Shown piece after piece: positions 24,758 through 36,184 of a stretch of 64,000 bases of DNA. Position 1 is the stretch's first letter; each line of letters starts with the position of its first letter. The translations under genes and the position numbers were made by a program. This stretch comes from Eutypa lata (taxonomy: Eukaryota; Ascomycota; Sordariomycetes; Xylariales; Diatrypaceae). Location: NCBI GenBank assembly GCA_022661535.1, contig JAKULF010000003.1, forward strand, positions 2,356,001 to 2,420,000, given 5' to 3'. The notes under the pieces were generated by a model that was given only the letters and a program-made list of their open reading frames with translations, did not search any database and was not told the DNA's origin.

Positions 24758-26799
24758 TCATTGAATTCCAAAGCTCTCCCTGACAGCGGCCCCGAATCGC
24801 TCGATAGCCTTAGCCATGTTCTCCTCGGACGCAGATGCGAACGTGGTGCGGAAGAAGAGCCCGCTCAGCGGCTGATCCTTCTCAGTCTTGAACCAAGATC
24901 CCGGACAGGCTAAGACGCCCTTCTCGATGCACGAGTTGAAGATCCCTTCTTCGATCTCGACGATCGATTTAGTGGAGATCTCGGGATGCTTCGTGTGGTC
25001 CACCTCCAACCACAGCTAGGTTCGATCACATGTCAGTTCTTGGGATCAATCCAAAAGAATAGCTGAGGGAAGGGAGAAAAAAAAAAAGAGGGGGGGGGAG
25101 GTTAGTTGATCAAGCAAGGGGGGAGAACGCACAAACATGCCCGCAGCAGGCGGGACCCAGCTAACTATATCCCTCGGCAGATACTTCTCGCACGCAGCGA
25201 GGAGCCCGTTCCTCCTCCGCGTGTACTCGAGGCGCAAGTGCATCAACCATTCCAAGTACCCCTCGTGGCCCCAGGTCTCATCAACGAGCTTGTACAGCAT
25301 AAGCTGAGAGATGCCACTGGGGCCCTGGCTCGCGCACTCCGCATGCCGGATGTAGCGCTCGACGAGCTGCTCGCTCGCCGTGATCCAGCCCACCCGCGAC
25401 CCGGGGATCACCACCTTGCTGAACGAGTCCATCCGCATGACGCGCCCGTCGACGTCCATGCTCAGCAGGGTGGGGATCAGGCCCCCCAGGAACTCCCCGA
25501 CGCTCGCGGGAGCCGCCGGCGCCTCGGGCGGGTTCGTGTTGGATCCAGATGACGGAGAAGAAGAAGAAGAAGAGACGTACGGCTGCATCTGCAGGAAGTA
25601 GTACGGCTCGTCCTCGAGAATGAAAACGTCGTGCTTCTGGCAAACGGCGTAGATATCCGCGCGACGCTGCGCGCCCTGCGTCGCGCCCGTCGGGTTCTGC
25701 CCAGACGGCACCGTGTACAAGACAGTGGGTTTGCGGGCGCCCCCGCGGGCCTCCGGATCCCAGCCCGACAGGATCTCGTCCATGCTCCCGGGGAGCAGGC
25801 CCTCCCCGTCCATCTTCACGCCGACGACGCGGATGCCGAGGGGCGCGGCGGTCTCCAGCGCCGTCGCGAAGCTGTACTCCTCGGTGAGGAGGGCGTCGCC
25901 GCGCGCGCGGTCGCAGAACATGCGCAGGGCCTGCTCGAGGGCCCCCGTGCTCCCAATCGTCAGCGCGCACCGCCAGTCGGCGTAGGGGGGAGGGCCGCAC
26001 ACCAGCTCCGTGTGCTCGGTCACGAAGCGCAGGAGCTGCGCCTGCCCTACCGACTGCCCGTAGTTCAGCGCGATGGAGAGGTCGTGCACGCCGCCGTTCT
26101 GGTCGAGCGCCACGTCGTGCTTGCCGACCTCGATGTCCGTCCCCGAGGTGGCCGTCTCCGCCTCGGAGAACCCTCCCCGAGGCGTCGGAACCCGGAAGCT
26201 GAGGTGGTCGATCGGGAAGTTCTCGGCGGAGGGTAGGCCCCCGCCTAGCGAGATCAGACCCGGCTTTTTGAGGTGCTTGGCTGCTTGCTTCAGCACGCAG
26301 GGCTCCCGGCTTTTGGACTCTTCGCTTAGGAGGTCTGGGGGTGCACGTGGGTCAGCTTTGTGGGTAATCTTGAGAGACAGTGTGAGAAAGACTTACGGTC
26401 CCATCTCCGCGCTTTTGGTTTATTGGATGCTTGCTACGACTCGTAAGTTTCAAATCATTATATGGTGTGCTTAAGGTAGACAGTGTGAGTCAAGGGAAAA
26501 CATACTGGAGCCTTAAACATGTCACTATCCGAGTATGATGCAGTGGGGGCCACCAGCTTCCCTGCCTTCGCCCGCCTCGCCGTAATACCATCGAGAGTCA
26601 AAGGCTCCGGAGCCTGCTCCCCAATGATAGTGTCATTTTCTGCGAAGCCGACATTGCCTACATTCGTGGGTTCCTGGCGCCGACAGCTTGTAGAGAAAGA
26701 TTGGGCGGCGCCTATGCTACCACCAGAGCGAATGAGATGTCGAGGTTGGTTTATAAGTGACAGTGTAGCGAGTGTCTTACGGGGGCTTAACCTTGCCAT
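24758..26799 (-). CDS. aromatic / 2-aminoadipate-type aminotransferase (ARO8-like), predicted mitochondrial N-terminus
   Basis: Exons on the minus strand are 26799-26506, 26433-26397, 26334-25133 and 25015-24758, giving 596 residues. The introns follow GT..AG and all phases agree. It is a fold-type I, PLP-dependent class I/II aminotransferase related to ARO8 and kynurenine/aminoadipate transaminases, which move amino groups between aromatic or aminoadipate substrates and 2-oxo acids. Landmarks are GLISLGGGLPSAENFP, VPSGQNPTG, EDEPYYFLQ and MDSFSKVVIPGSRVGW (Lys of SFSK binds PLP), then PPAAGMF joined to LWLEVDH. The first 40 residues are Arg/Ser-rich without acids (MARLSPRKTLATLSL..), like a mitochondrial presequence. 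A Ser/Pro/Ala-rich insertion of about 30 residues sits after EDEPYYFLQ. Exon 2 is only 37 nt. Intron 25016-25132 contains a long C/T tract. The gene shares an 0.9 kb divergent upstream region with the CorA-like gene. Confidence 0.9.
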
Positions 26800-27693
26800 T
26801 GCGTCTAAACCAAGAAATAAACTTGTCTTAGACGAGCCGTTCAGCAACCTGTATATCCTTCTGAAGAAATACAAATTAATATAATAGTAGTTCAAAGGAG
26901 GATTATGTGTTGTTTGGCCTTTGTTTGATTGCTCTTCGTCTCCTCCCTTGTCTTACCTGCTTGCCGCTTGTCGACGATAAGTGCTATTAACTAGTAGATA
27001 AGTAGCAGCAGCAGGGCGTGACGGAGCTGCGATAACGGTGGTTAGTGGGGCTTTTGCCCCGATAATAAGCGGCCCTATCCTTTCGCTGTCATTGATGACT
27101 GCCACAGGATCAACCACAGCTACGAGCTATGACTACAAATAAACCAATTGAAATTAATGGTTGGTTCATTATTTGTGTCCTTGGGGTTGTTCATTTAGTA
27201 CTTCATTTCTCCCCATTACACATGCCAAGCTTTGCCCTGGGCGGTAACGTTAGCTCAACCAATTTATAGTTACTCTTACCTCATACGGAGTATATGTAGG
27301 GGTAATTTTTTGGTTAGATTAAGTAAGTGGTTATTCAATAAGTATACCTACTAGGTAGTGAGTACGTTATTGGCCCGGACCAGTAGGAAGTAAGTGACGC
27401 GGGATCTGCTTCCGCGCAGAACTTCCTGCAAGATGCCTAATCAACTTACCAGGAACTTGATAGGTCCCAGTCGAAGCCATGCATATAACTACCTGACTTA
27501 GAGTAGCAGTAGCACAGTTGGTAATAACTGCGCCACCGAGCAATGCCACAGTGAAACCATAAGGCACCATGGCTGACATTAATGAACAGTAGTTATTGCG
27601 CTCCGTCCTGTTCAATTTGTTCCTATATCTTTGCATTTCCCTTATCATTCTGAGTTGCGAGAAAGTCTAAATTTTTAGAGTAGTTTTGTTCAG
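26800..27693. promoter_or_regulatory. divergent intergenic region between aminotransferase (-) and CorA-like (+) genes
   Basis: Both genes start at its edges, so it must hold both promoters. No individual site was assigned with confidence. A 93-codon minus-strand frame at 27367-27648 begins with ATG but resembles nothing known and is not called. Confidence 0.4.
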
Positions 27694-29612
27694 ATGGAAA
27701 AATCCTCAGACACCACCAGAATGGCAAATGATGGCAAAAAACCGACGTCCATGCCCCCGAAACCCGATCCATCTGAAGATAAACGAGTAAAAGCATTAAT
27801 GAGAGATAGTTTTGTATTGGTTTATGATTTTTTTGACTTCTACGGAGCAGGGCTGTCAGCAGAGTTAGGTTCGAGGGCTTCTTCTATCTAATAACATTGA
27901 CAGCATACTTAAGGCAATGTATATATATAACTGACCTTTTTAGAACAAGGATTCACGGCTCGACAATATATATTCAAGACTCAAGCAGAGTTTCAAAGCC
28001 ACGTAGACCAGGTGCAGTTTCCAACCGTGTGTTCGTCGAATAACCAACTCATTCTTTTCTGTAGCCTATTTCATGCCGCATAGTGTGAGCCAAAAGAAAC
28101 CAGAAATTCCAGCTTGGTCTCGGGTAGGTACTAATGTAGATTTGAATAACAGTCACGCTTTCAATGCACCTTGGGCACTAGAATTGTATCAACACAGGGA
28201 ACTAGACAGATGGGTAGACGGCCCCTCTATCTTCGAACGAGTAATTCGTTGGACAATATCTTTAAATGGATCATCATCTAGAGTTGTCTGGCCTATCAGG
28301 TCATGGCCCATCCCCAAGAACATCCGCAACACCTCCAAGCATGGCGCTTTTACAGAGCAAGGATTTTCATTTGACTATCTGGCCTCTCGTAACAAGGTTG
28401 AGCATGGGTGCACAGAAGATTGCGACGGGCAAATGATTACGTTGTGGTCTCGTGGATACGCACCAAACCTCTCAACATGGTGTATTTCCCCTGACAGGGT
28501 CATCGTTTTGTTTAGAAGTAAACACACGAATATGCCAAATGATGACATTGAGCAGGGCACTCAGTCAGAGGCTGCTTTCTCAATTTATATACACGAAGCC
28601 TCTACTCATTCCACGCCAGCATTCGAACTTCCAGCATATCATAATATGGGCTATGGTTCCAAGGGGGGTTTCGAAACATTTAGTTGGTCCCATTGTGGAC
28701 GCTTAATGCAGGATATTGCCCAGAAATTGCGCCAACAGTGGTTCAAGTTACTTGACATAGCTAGCTCACATATGAGGGAATTGGTACGTTGGACAACGTA
28801 GTGCAGTTGAAACGTTCTAATGCCAGATTACTAGGAAGATGATGTCTATAAGTCTCCGAACGATGACCATCGGGTGGATGAACTATGGCAAAGCTCCCGA
28901 ACCTGGCTTGTCATGGGTCGTCTCCTATCGTCACACCAGAGAATGCTTTCGGAGCAAGTCGTGGGAATAAAGGGTTTTATGAACACGTGCAAACACCAGA
29001 TGAAGGATGTACCGAAAGATGAATACAGTGTGGACGTGGACATGGCCCCCTTCGAGTCTTTCCAGCTTGATATCCAACAAAACCTGATCAACCCAACTGC
29101 AAATCTGCTCGACATGGTACACGCCCCGGAATACCTCCCATCAAAGCATATGCTGACGAGATCAATTTACAGGTCTACAAACGCGTAGCCATCCGAGATG
29201 CTCGCTATTCGCTTCAGTTGAACATGAGTCTCTGGAGGCTAAGCTGGGTTACCTTCATCTTCCTACCCCTGACGTTCGTCGCCACCCTTTTCGGGATGAA
29301 TGTGGATCTTCTATCTGAGAATCCATCTCTCAAATGGTAAGCAATAACCTGCAATTCAATGACTGTGACTGCCCAAAGCAATCTGCGCTCACAATAGCTC
29401 TCTACTTTAGGTATTTCGTCATCGCGGTCCCCATGGTAAGCAGACATTCCCGCATACCTATGACATCTTATCTCATAAACTTCTAACGGTTATGACACCT
29501 TATTGTGTAGATGGTTGTCGTTGCTTTGAGCTTATTTCTGTTCAAGAATGCTGGGCTCGGGAGAAAGGTGAACTTCGCTCCTAGGGGCAAAAGCCCCGAG
29601 CATATGGTGTAA
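27694..29612 (+). CDS. CorA-like magnesium transporter family protein; 5' structure uncertain
   Basis: The 3' exons are clear: one ending at 28783, then 28835-29116, 29173-29336, 29411-29435 and 29511-29612, with GT..AG introns and branches such as TTCTAAC. They encode a long helical segment, then MSLWRLSWVTFIFLPLTFVA and TLFGMNV, the GMN signature at the end of the first membrane helix of CorA channels, then YFVIAVPMMVVVALSLFLF, the second helix, and a basic tail. This is the usual C-terminus of fungal CorA-like proteins, which transport Mg2+ or related ions. The 5' part, 27694-27868 joined to 27944, gives FYGAGLSAELE then QGFTARQYIFKTQAEF, but I could not join it in frame to the exon around 28073-28783: every credible splice is one base out. 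The gene may have an unusual splice or a frame break. Confidence 0.75.
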
Positions 29613-30191
29613 TTGCACTAGTCGAAGACATGTGATAGTATTTCTTGTTTAAATAGATGGAGTTAGTAGATGGAATATTATGAGGCTGTCATGTTACTCT
29701 CGTTTAATTGGACATCTACAATATGAAATAGACAATATTCCTTACTGCTATGGCCTATTTGAACGCTTAGGGTAATGAATAGAAGCACAGTTGTCATGTG
29801 AGCAAGATACCATCCCATTATAACGAAGGGACGGAATGTCAAGTCTCAAGTACAAAAATTAATCTTTAATTAATTCCCAGCAACGGGATTGATTGCTCTT
29901 CTCAGACCTCTATGGCAAGTCCCAGATTCTATATATGTAAAATGCAACAATTCTTCCTCCTTTTCATGCAGACGTGCATATGTTCATTTCCGTCCGTCTA
30001 TACGTTGTTCCGTCCCGAGCGCCCAGTTCATGCTATTATCTATAAGTGGGTATGTAGGTATCTTAAATCCTTTCTCGTTCGTACTCGTAATCCGGTATAC
30101 GCCATGCCAATTCCCAAAACAGACAAATTCCCACAATAAAACATCGCCGCCGTCGCAGCATATAACGTATATACATCATCGTGTATCTATC
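29613..30191. other. intergenic between convergent genes
   Basis: This is the 3' flank of the CorA-like gene (+) and the CRH gene (-). No gene is seen. Confidence 0.6.
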
Positions 30192-31805
30192 TCACAATAC
30201 CAGGTACAGCGCAGCAAGGACCAAGCCCACGCCTGCAGAGCCGAGAAGTCTCGACATCTGCAGGGAACTGGGTGCATCGCCTTCTTCGCTGGCGTTTAAC
30301 GAGTCGAGGGGGCTCTTCCCGCCCTTGGAACTAACGTCGCCAGCGGCAGCGCCGTCGGTCGGCGAACTCGGAAGAGCCGCCGTCGCCGTAGGGAAGATCT
30401 GGAACCCTTGCTCGTCGAAGCTTTTGGGCATGGTGCTGAAGCCCGCGGGGACCGTCATCGTGGTCAGAAACCCTTTCCCGTCGAACGTCGTGATGGTCTC
30501 AGCGCCAGAACCTCCAGGTACTTGCGAGAGTGGCGCTGAGGGTGATGGCGAGGATAGTGAAACAGGGAGGGTCTATATCACGGGTATTTGTTAGCTTATC
30601 TGACACCAACCAAGATAGGAAAGAGGGCCTTTTTTCATCTACCAGCGCATATAGGTTGGTTGGGAGAAAGGATGGGGGGATGTGGCAGATAGGGGTTCTC
30701 TATTAAACGTACTCACTGAGGAAGAGCTGCCGATCGGCACAATCTTCCCTTCGGATGTCATCACCCAGCCGTCCGGCAGGTCGGAGGAACCGGAGCTGGT
30801 GGTGGTGGAGCCGCCGATGCCGGCAGGTACGCTCGCCTCGGCGGTGGACGTAGTACCGGCAGCGACGGCAGTGGTGGTCAGAACGCCGGCACCGTCCGCA
30901 TTGCCATTGACCTCGCCGCCCTCGGCCGTGATGGAGGTCCAGTCGCCCGAGGTGTCGCCGTACGAGTACGATGAGCCGGTACTGTAGTCGGTGACCTTAA
31001 TGTCCCGGACGTACATGCTGAAGGGGCCCTGGGTGTAGTCGGTGGGTCCGCGCGCCCAGTCGATTGTACCCTGAGCGTTGCTTGAGTCACCGCCCGACCA
31101 CGCCCCGAACTTGACCTGCATCGGTGTCTGCGGGTACTGGCCCTCCTCGGCGTCGCCGGACCCGAGCTGGCGCAGCACCGTGTCCCCCGCCGTCCACACG
31201 ATGCGCTCATCCGTCCAGTCTATCACGTACGTGATGAAGTTGTCCTGGGTACCGGACAATGTGTGGAACTGGCCCCGGTTATACGACGTCGTAAGCCCCT
31301 TGCCGAAGTAGTTGCTCTGAACCTCGTCCGGGTCGGCGCCTAGCCACTCCCAGTCGATCTCGTCAAGGCAATCGGACTGCAGCACGAACGAGGAGACGAT
31401 TCCGGCACCCGGAGCTGCCTTCAGCGTGATCTCGACCCGGCCGAACATGATGTAGAAGACGGACGTGAGCTGCGGGGCGTCGCCGCTCTGGGACACGGTA
31501 AACGTTGCGCCGTCGGAGCCGTACGTCACTGTGCCGCCCGACGACTCGAATGAATTAACCTCGCCCTGGGTGAAGTCGACATCGATGGCCATGCCAAGGC
31601 CGGTATCTGCGGGACATGCTGATTGCGGGGGTTAGTGGTTGGGGGAAGCAGTATAAAGACGGGGTGCGTTGTGGCTTATTACGGGCTAAGACATACTGGC
31701 TTGTAAAGGGTTGCATGATGAGTATGTCTGGGCCGCTGCTTGGCCCGACCAAAGAGTCGTGACCGCGGCTGCAGCTGCAGCGACTTCACGACGAAAAAAC
31801 ACCAT
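30192..31805 (-). CDS. GPI-anchored CRH-type GH16 chitin/beta-glucan transglycosylase
   Basis: Exons are 31805-31697, 31618-30717 and 30572-30192, giving 463 residues. The CRH family (Crh1, Utr2, Crf1) links chitin to beta-1,6- or beta-1,3-glucan in the cell wall. The N-terminus is a signal peptide (an alanine run, cut after GQAAAQ). The catalytic core begins NPLQATCPADTGLG and contains the GH16 active-site motif DEIDWEWLG, with the two Glu as nucleophile and acid/base, followed by VQSNYFGKG. A Ser/Thr/Gly-rich linker of about 150 residues follows. The protein ends in a hydrophobic GPI-type tail, GVGLVLAALYLVL. The layout (signal, GH16, Ser/Thr linker, GPI tail) is complete, so the protein should act at the outer face of the plasma membrane and in the wall. 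It converges with the CorA-like gene. Confidence 0.93.
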
Positions 31806-33616
31806 CGCACTCTCTGTGTAGGTATATTGTAGGTGTGTGTGAGTGAGAAGTGTAAATGTGTACAAGGAAGCAAGAAGAGGTGTATAATAAATGTAGCGCG
31901 CCTCAATCAATAGGTGCTTCCTCGTCGATTACTGAAACTGCGTAACCGAACTCGAGGTGACTAGGCAACGTCCTGAGTAACGTAACAATGGGATAGACAA
32001 TCAAGAGGATAGGTGCAGCCAATCCGGTCGAGAATCGTTGGTCGCATACGCATACAAGGATCGCTGATGTAGAATGTGGTGAATGTCTTGGCTTGAACTT
32101 TCAAAAACCCTCGGGTAATACTTCGTACAACAGCAGAAGATGAGAAAGAAGGAAAAGACGATAGGTTCAGTTACATTCAGCACTGCAAGGATGGGAGAGA
32201 GAGCTTATGAGAGACAGACGTCCAACCACCCTTTTATTATTCTTCATCACAGTTACCTGTCGTCATATTCAATACGGAAACCGGCACTAGCGCCGGATCT
32301 GTCAAGGAGGAGCATGGAGCATAGAGCGGGAGGACATGGTTAGTGAGATTGTGCTTGCATGGTCCGGCCAGATCCGTTAAAACGAACGAGCCAGCAGAAG
32401 ACAGCATAACCTGGCAGGTAGGTCAGGCGCTCATTTACATTTTGATGCAGCACACTCTACGTAGCACGTATGTATGTGCTTGCTTCGCACATGTACGAAG
32501 TATGTGGTATGCAGTATGCAGCATGCAGCATGGAGGCTGTATTATGTATGTAGGTGTGTGCTGGCCAAGCCAATTTTGGGCTTACTCGCTGTGTTGTTCA
32601 GGTGAAGGGAGCTGGGGAGGAAGCTGGGAAGTCTCCGATAAGCCGGTGGTTGGGTCGGGACTCGAAACTTTATTAGTGGGGACGAAATGGCGGCAAGCGT
32701 AGTTTAGTGGAGACACTAGCCAGTCGCATTTGTCTGGCTCACGTCTTGTAGTGGGGTTAGTTTGTGGCTAGTGTCATGTTCAGAGTCCAAATCGGGTGGC
32801 TGGGTTCTGTCGCAACCTGGTCCAGACTTCGTATTTGAGCCCCATACCTACTACGTAAGTACTTAAGCAACACAATCCCGACTTCCATCTGGGCAAACAA
32901 ACCGGCAACTCGTGGCCGGCAAAGATCCGCAAGCCCGCAAGTGTGGTGCCTCTATACTGTACTGTACTGAACTGCACTGTACGCTGCTGTATAGATGTCT
33001 TTTTCCAAGAGAAATTCACGGATCGCATCATATAGCAGGGAGGTGTTCGTGGGAATACGGGCTGTTCCGTACAAAGAATAGGCGTCCTTTATTGTGGAAT
33101 ATCTGATTATCCAAATCCAAATCGTTACGCGAAAAAAGACGACGAAAACCAAAGCGAACCATTCTGACACCCAGGTGGAAAAGAAAATCAATATTGGTCG
33201 CTTCCATCGATCGAACCGGATATGGTGCAATTAGACAGGCTTCCAAGTAAGTTCTGCTGTGCAGTTCATAAAAAACGTCCACGGCATATCCAACAGAAGC
33301 AACAACAAGACGCCGTTCTCGATGTATAAGCGAATACCTCTGGGGAACGCCGGTGTAATGAATCCCCGGAAAGGTCTATTCTCCTTAGACCATCCGCACT
33401 TGAGGATATCTTGAGCAAAATTCAAAATAGGCGATTCAAGCCTGTCCCTTGATGATGGTATAGTAAATCAAGTTGCCGGATAAAAATAACCCTGGTATAA
33501 TAACAGAAAAGAAAATATCCGAGACGGTCTTCAGTCAACCTTTTGATCCGCTCTCCTATTGGATCGAACGAGATCAAGCCAACGGGGACTTTTTTGGCCC
33601 TGCACGAGACTGGAGC
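31806..33616. other. intergenic: CRH upstream region, no gene seen
   Basis: The first few hundred bases must include the CRH promoter. The rest holds only short frames of no recognisable character. Near 32510-32533 there are four tandem 7-base units (TATGCAG/CATGCAG). Confidence 0.5.
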
Positions 33617-34530
33617 TCAGCTTTGATTGCGCTTAATGCCAGATTCTGGGATGCCCTGTGTCGCACCATGAACTGAATCTGATCCGGGACGAAAGAACTT
33701 TTGGGTCTGAGAATCCCATGAAGATTCGGGGACGGATCGCCCGTGCGAAGACAGGGAAATGCTTGATGGATGTGTGCTTGTAATGTCCATTGGTTCTATT
33801 CCATATCCCATGTGGTGGAATGTCAACTCCCGTGGATCAAGGGGCAGTAGGAACCCCCTTTCAATACGTTCTCGAGCCTCCGCTGGTCTGGTCCCTGTAA
33901 TGGTATATCTCCTGAACAATTTCTCCTGGTGACGGCTCCTATTAACAGTATCCGGGTAATATCCATGGGAACGGGCCAAAGCAACGGCTGTCAGACTCAA
34001 CAAGGCCAGAAACATGGGAAAGCGCTCGATAAGGGTTTCTAGACCCGTGTTCGGATGTAGGAATAGAAGTATGAGCGGCATGGTAATGATGGCTAGGGCG
34101 TATAGGAGATATCTGTCTCTTATGAGTGGCGAAGCTTTCACAGTGTGTAGTATACTAACCTAAGGATCACGTCTCGATGCATGAAATTGAATATCGCAGT
34201 CGACAATAAGAATATAAAGAAGGCTCTGCGACGGTTAACAAGGCGCACTCCATTGGGGAAGGAGTGTTTCTTACGAGTTCCTGACCACTTCAACTTCTCT
34301 TCCGAATATTGGGAACAATGCTGAGCTAGACACCATGAGAGCCAACGACAGATGTCTGATGGTTTCCTTGAATTTGGCTCGTCGTTCTTCACATGGCGCG
34401 AACATGACGATGACACAGCCTTTGTCCTATTACTATTTCCTAAAATCGAAGACGAGGCCGACGAGGGAATTCTCGTTGTATTAGTGAGGTATAAGTCGTC
34501 TCGGTCACTACTGCCAAGTTTGATTGGGAA
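33617..34530 (-). pseudogene. fragments of an unidentified membrane protein with a frame break
   Basis: Two minus-strand frames meet near 34140. The upstream one has a hydrophobic segment, RRRAFFIFLLSTAIFNFM. The downstream one has DRYLLYALAIITMPLILLFL and ERFPMFLALLSLTAVALA, then a polar tail. Neither begins with ATG. The two run into each other with a one- or two-base frame change and no room for an intron. I do not recognise the family; an O-acyltransferase-like membrane enzyme was considered but no catalytic motif was found. It is probably a decayed gene. It could instead be a gene whose splice sites I missed. Confidence 0.3.
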
Positions 34531-34937
34531 TCAAGTTCAGATTGGGCTGCAAAGAAGGCCACCCAAATCTGTGATGAGCCATTCATATATGGGAGACGCG
34601 GAGGAGTCTACCCCAGGGGTTCTTTCCCCGAACACTATGTTCCCCTCCATTGAGGCTCTTCGATGTGTAAAAACTCCCCTGTTCGGTGAACATAAGGCAT
34701 ATTTGAAAATTATTATACACAAGTGAAAAGAGGCCTATTTTATACGTCTAGTTGATGCATTGGAGCCCAAACTAATCTATTAAAGGGCTCTTCATCACGT
34801 CCGGATGACCACATTCGTTGTCAAGTGCATAAGTGCTTACGCGGTCATGATTGCCTTATATTTAGTTCTTAACGCCTTGCGAGACCGCAACGGTTCGCAT
34901 TAATCTGATTGGCAAAGGTTCTCCGTATCTTTCAGCC

Positions 34938-35165
34938 TTACACTCTGCCTATCATGAGCACCGAGTTACCCGGACCGGGGAGGGCTCCCGCATCTCTGTT
35001 GGGCATCAAAAAGTGCACTTTCAACCAGGTTACATCGCTCGCATGCAGCTCGTCCTTCTTGACGTACCACAAGTGAAACACACCGAGACGACTCGCATTC
35101 TTCCTAGTCTGCATCTCCCCCGAGCGGGTGATGTGGGGAAGTAATCGCCCGATCTTAATGTCCAT
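34938..35165 (-). CDS. small unidentified coding-like frame
   Basis: An ATG frame of 75 codons ends in TAA at 34938-34940. Third codon positions are mostly G or C, unlike the surrounding intergenic DNA, and the translation (for example SRLGVFHLWYVKKDEL and VTWLKVHFLMPN) looks like folded protein. No family is recognised. It may be an isolated exon or a gene fragment. No partner exon is evident. Confidence 0.28.
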   Translation of the reverse strand: MDIKIGRLLPHITRSGEMQTRKNASRLGVFHLWYVKKDELHASDVTWLKVHFLMPNRDAGALPGPGNSVLMIGRV

Positions 35166-35875
35166 CTTGGGGATCAGAGCTAATAACCCAGATTAGGCCC
35201 CTATAAACGAGTGACCATGCTATAAATACTCGGATAACTAAATTTGGTAACACAGCCTTGCCGATTCGCGCGATTTAAACGTGTATACAAGTCAAGCTAC
35301 CTCCCGGGCCATGGTTTGTGAGGTCCCGTTAGGAACTTCGTGGTGCAGCCAGCCATCTCAAAAGCACAATTCGTCTAGAACAATCTCGCTTGACATTCAA
35401 TGCAGATGGTTTCCCGGCTCTCATTCTAATGTTACCCTCATGCCATTCACCGCTGCTGTCAGAGGGGGAGGTGGAGGTGGAGCGGAAAGGAGAGACCCGC
35501 ATCCCCCGGAGCGGTGCGGCACCTCTGAGGGTCCTCTCGGAGCTAGTGGGGCTAACCCCCGCCGTCCTATGCACCGTCGTCAGTACATCCTACGTCCTAC
35601 GCGCGGAGCAAGCGGATGCGCTGCTCATACAACAAAAACACAATGATGTTCGTTCGTTCATTCTTTCAACTCAGCCCCCCACCCCCCACCCAAAAAAAAA
35701 ACCCCCCTCTTCAATAATCTAACATACATTCCATCCTTTCACATAGGGCAATCTTCCTTCTTATTATTATTCTCCATTCCCCCAGCCTGCAACCAACGAC
35801 TCTACAGGACCGTCCGCACTCGTCCAAGTAACAACCCTCGTCCTCCACCACCTCCTCCACCCCACAGGTCCCACC

Positions 35876-36184
35876 ATGCTAGCATCCAGCCTAACGCTCG
35901 GCTGCACGCTCTCCTCGTGGGCACACCGGCGCCGCGCCCGCGGCGACCTCTACCAGGGCCCCGTGTTCGCGGTGTGGGCGGCGTGGGCGATCTGCGTCGG
36001 GGCCGGGCTCGGGTGCAGCGCCGATGCCGTCATCCTCGGTCTGGTGCCTTGGGCGCTCTGCGCCGCCGCTGTGTGTAGTTATGTGGGGCATGTGTTAGTG
36101 ATAGGGAGATGGCGGCAGCGGGGAGAGGATAAGTGTGAGGTTGAGAGTGTGGGTGGGGTCGTAGACCAGGAAGGTTGTATGTAG
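35876..36184 (+). CDS. small putative integral membrane protein, possibly the 3' exon of a two-exon gene
   Basis: The frame of 102 codons has G/C-rich third positions and encodes hydrophobic stretches: GPVFAVWAAWAICVGAGLG, then ADAVILGLVPWALCAAAVCS, then a basic and polar tail. Just upstream of its ATG is a strong splice acceptor (CCACAG at 35862-35867 after a pyrimidine-rich tract). A frame around 35430-35650 contains another hydrophobic segment (ELVGLTPAVLCTVVSTSYVL). The two could be exons of one four-helix protein, but the donor is weak (GTTCGTTC). I do not recognise the family. Confidence 0.35.
   Translation: MLASSLTLGCTLSSWAHRRRARGDLYQGPVFAVWAAWAICVGAGLGCSADAVILGLVPWALCAAAVCSYVGHVLVIGRWRQRGEDKCEVESVGGVVDQEGCM

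Noticed and set aside
25281..26236. Long frames (239 and 201 codons) overlapping the aminotransferase gene
   Set aside because: Arg/Gly/Ala-rich shadows of the true minus-strand frame, which carries all aminotransferase motifs.
27367..27648. 93-codon minus-strand frame in the divergent promoter region
   Set aside because: It has an ATG and a hydrophobic stretch but sits between two promoters, with no family resemblance and no codon bias.
22271..29612. P450, aminotransferase and transporter as a biosynthetic gene cluster
   Set aside because: No backbone synthase or cluster regulator is present; CYP52 and ARO8-type genes are usual primary-metabolism genes.
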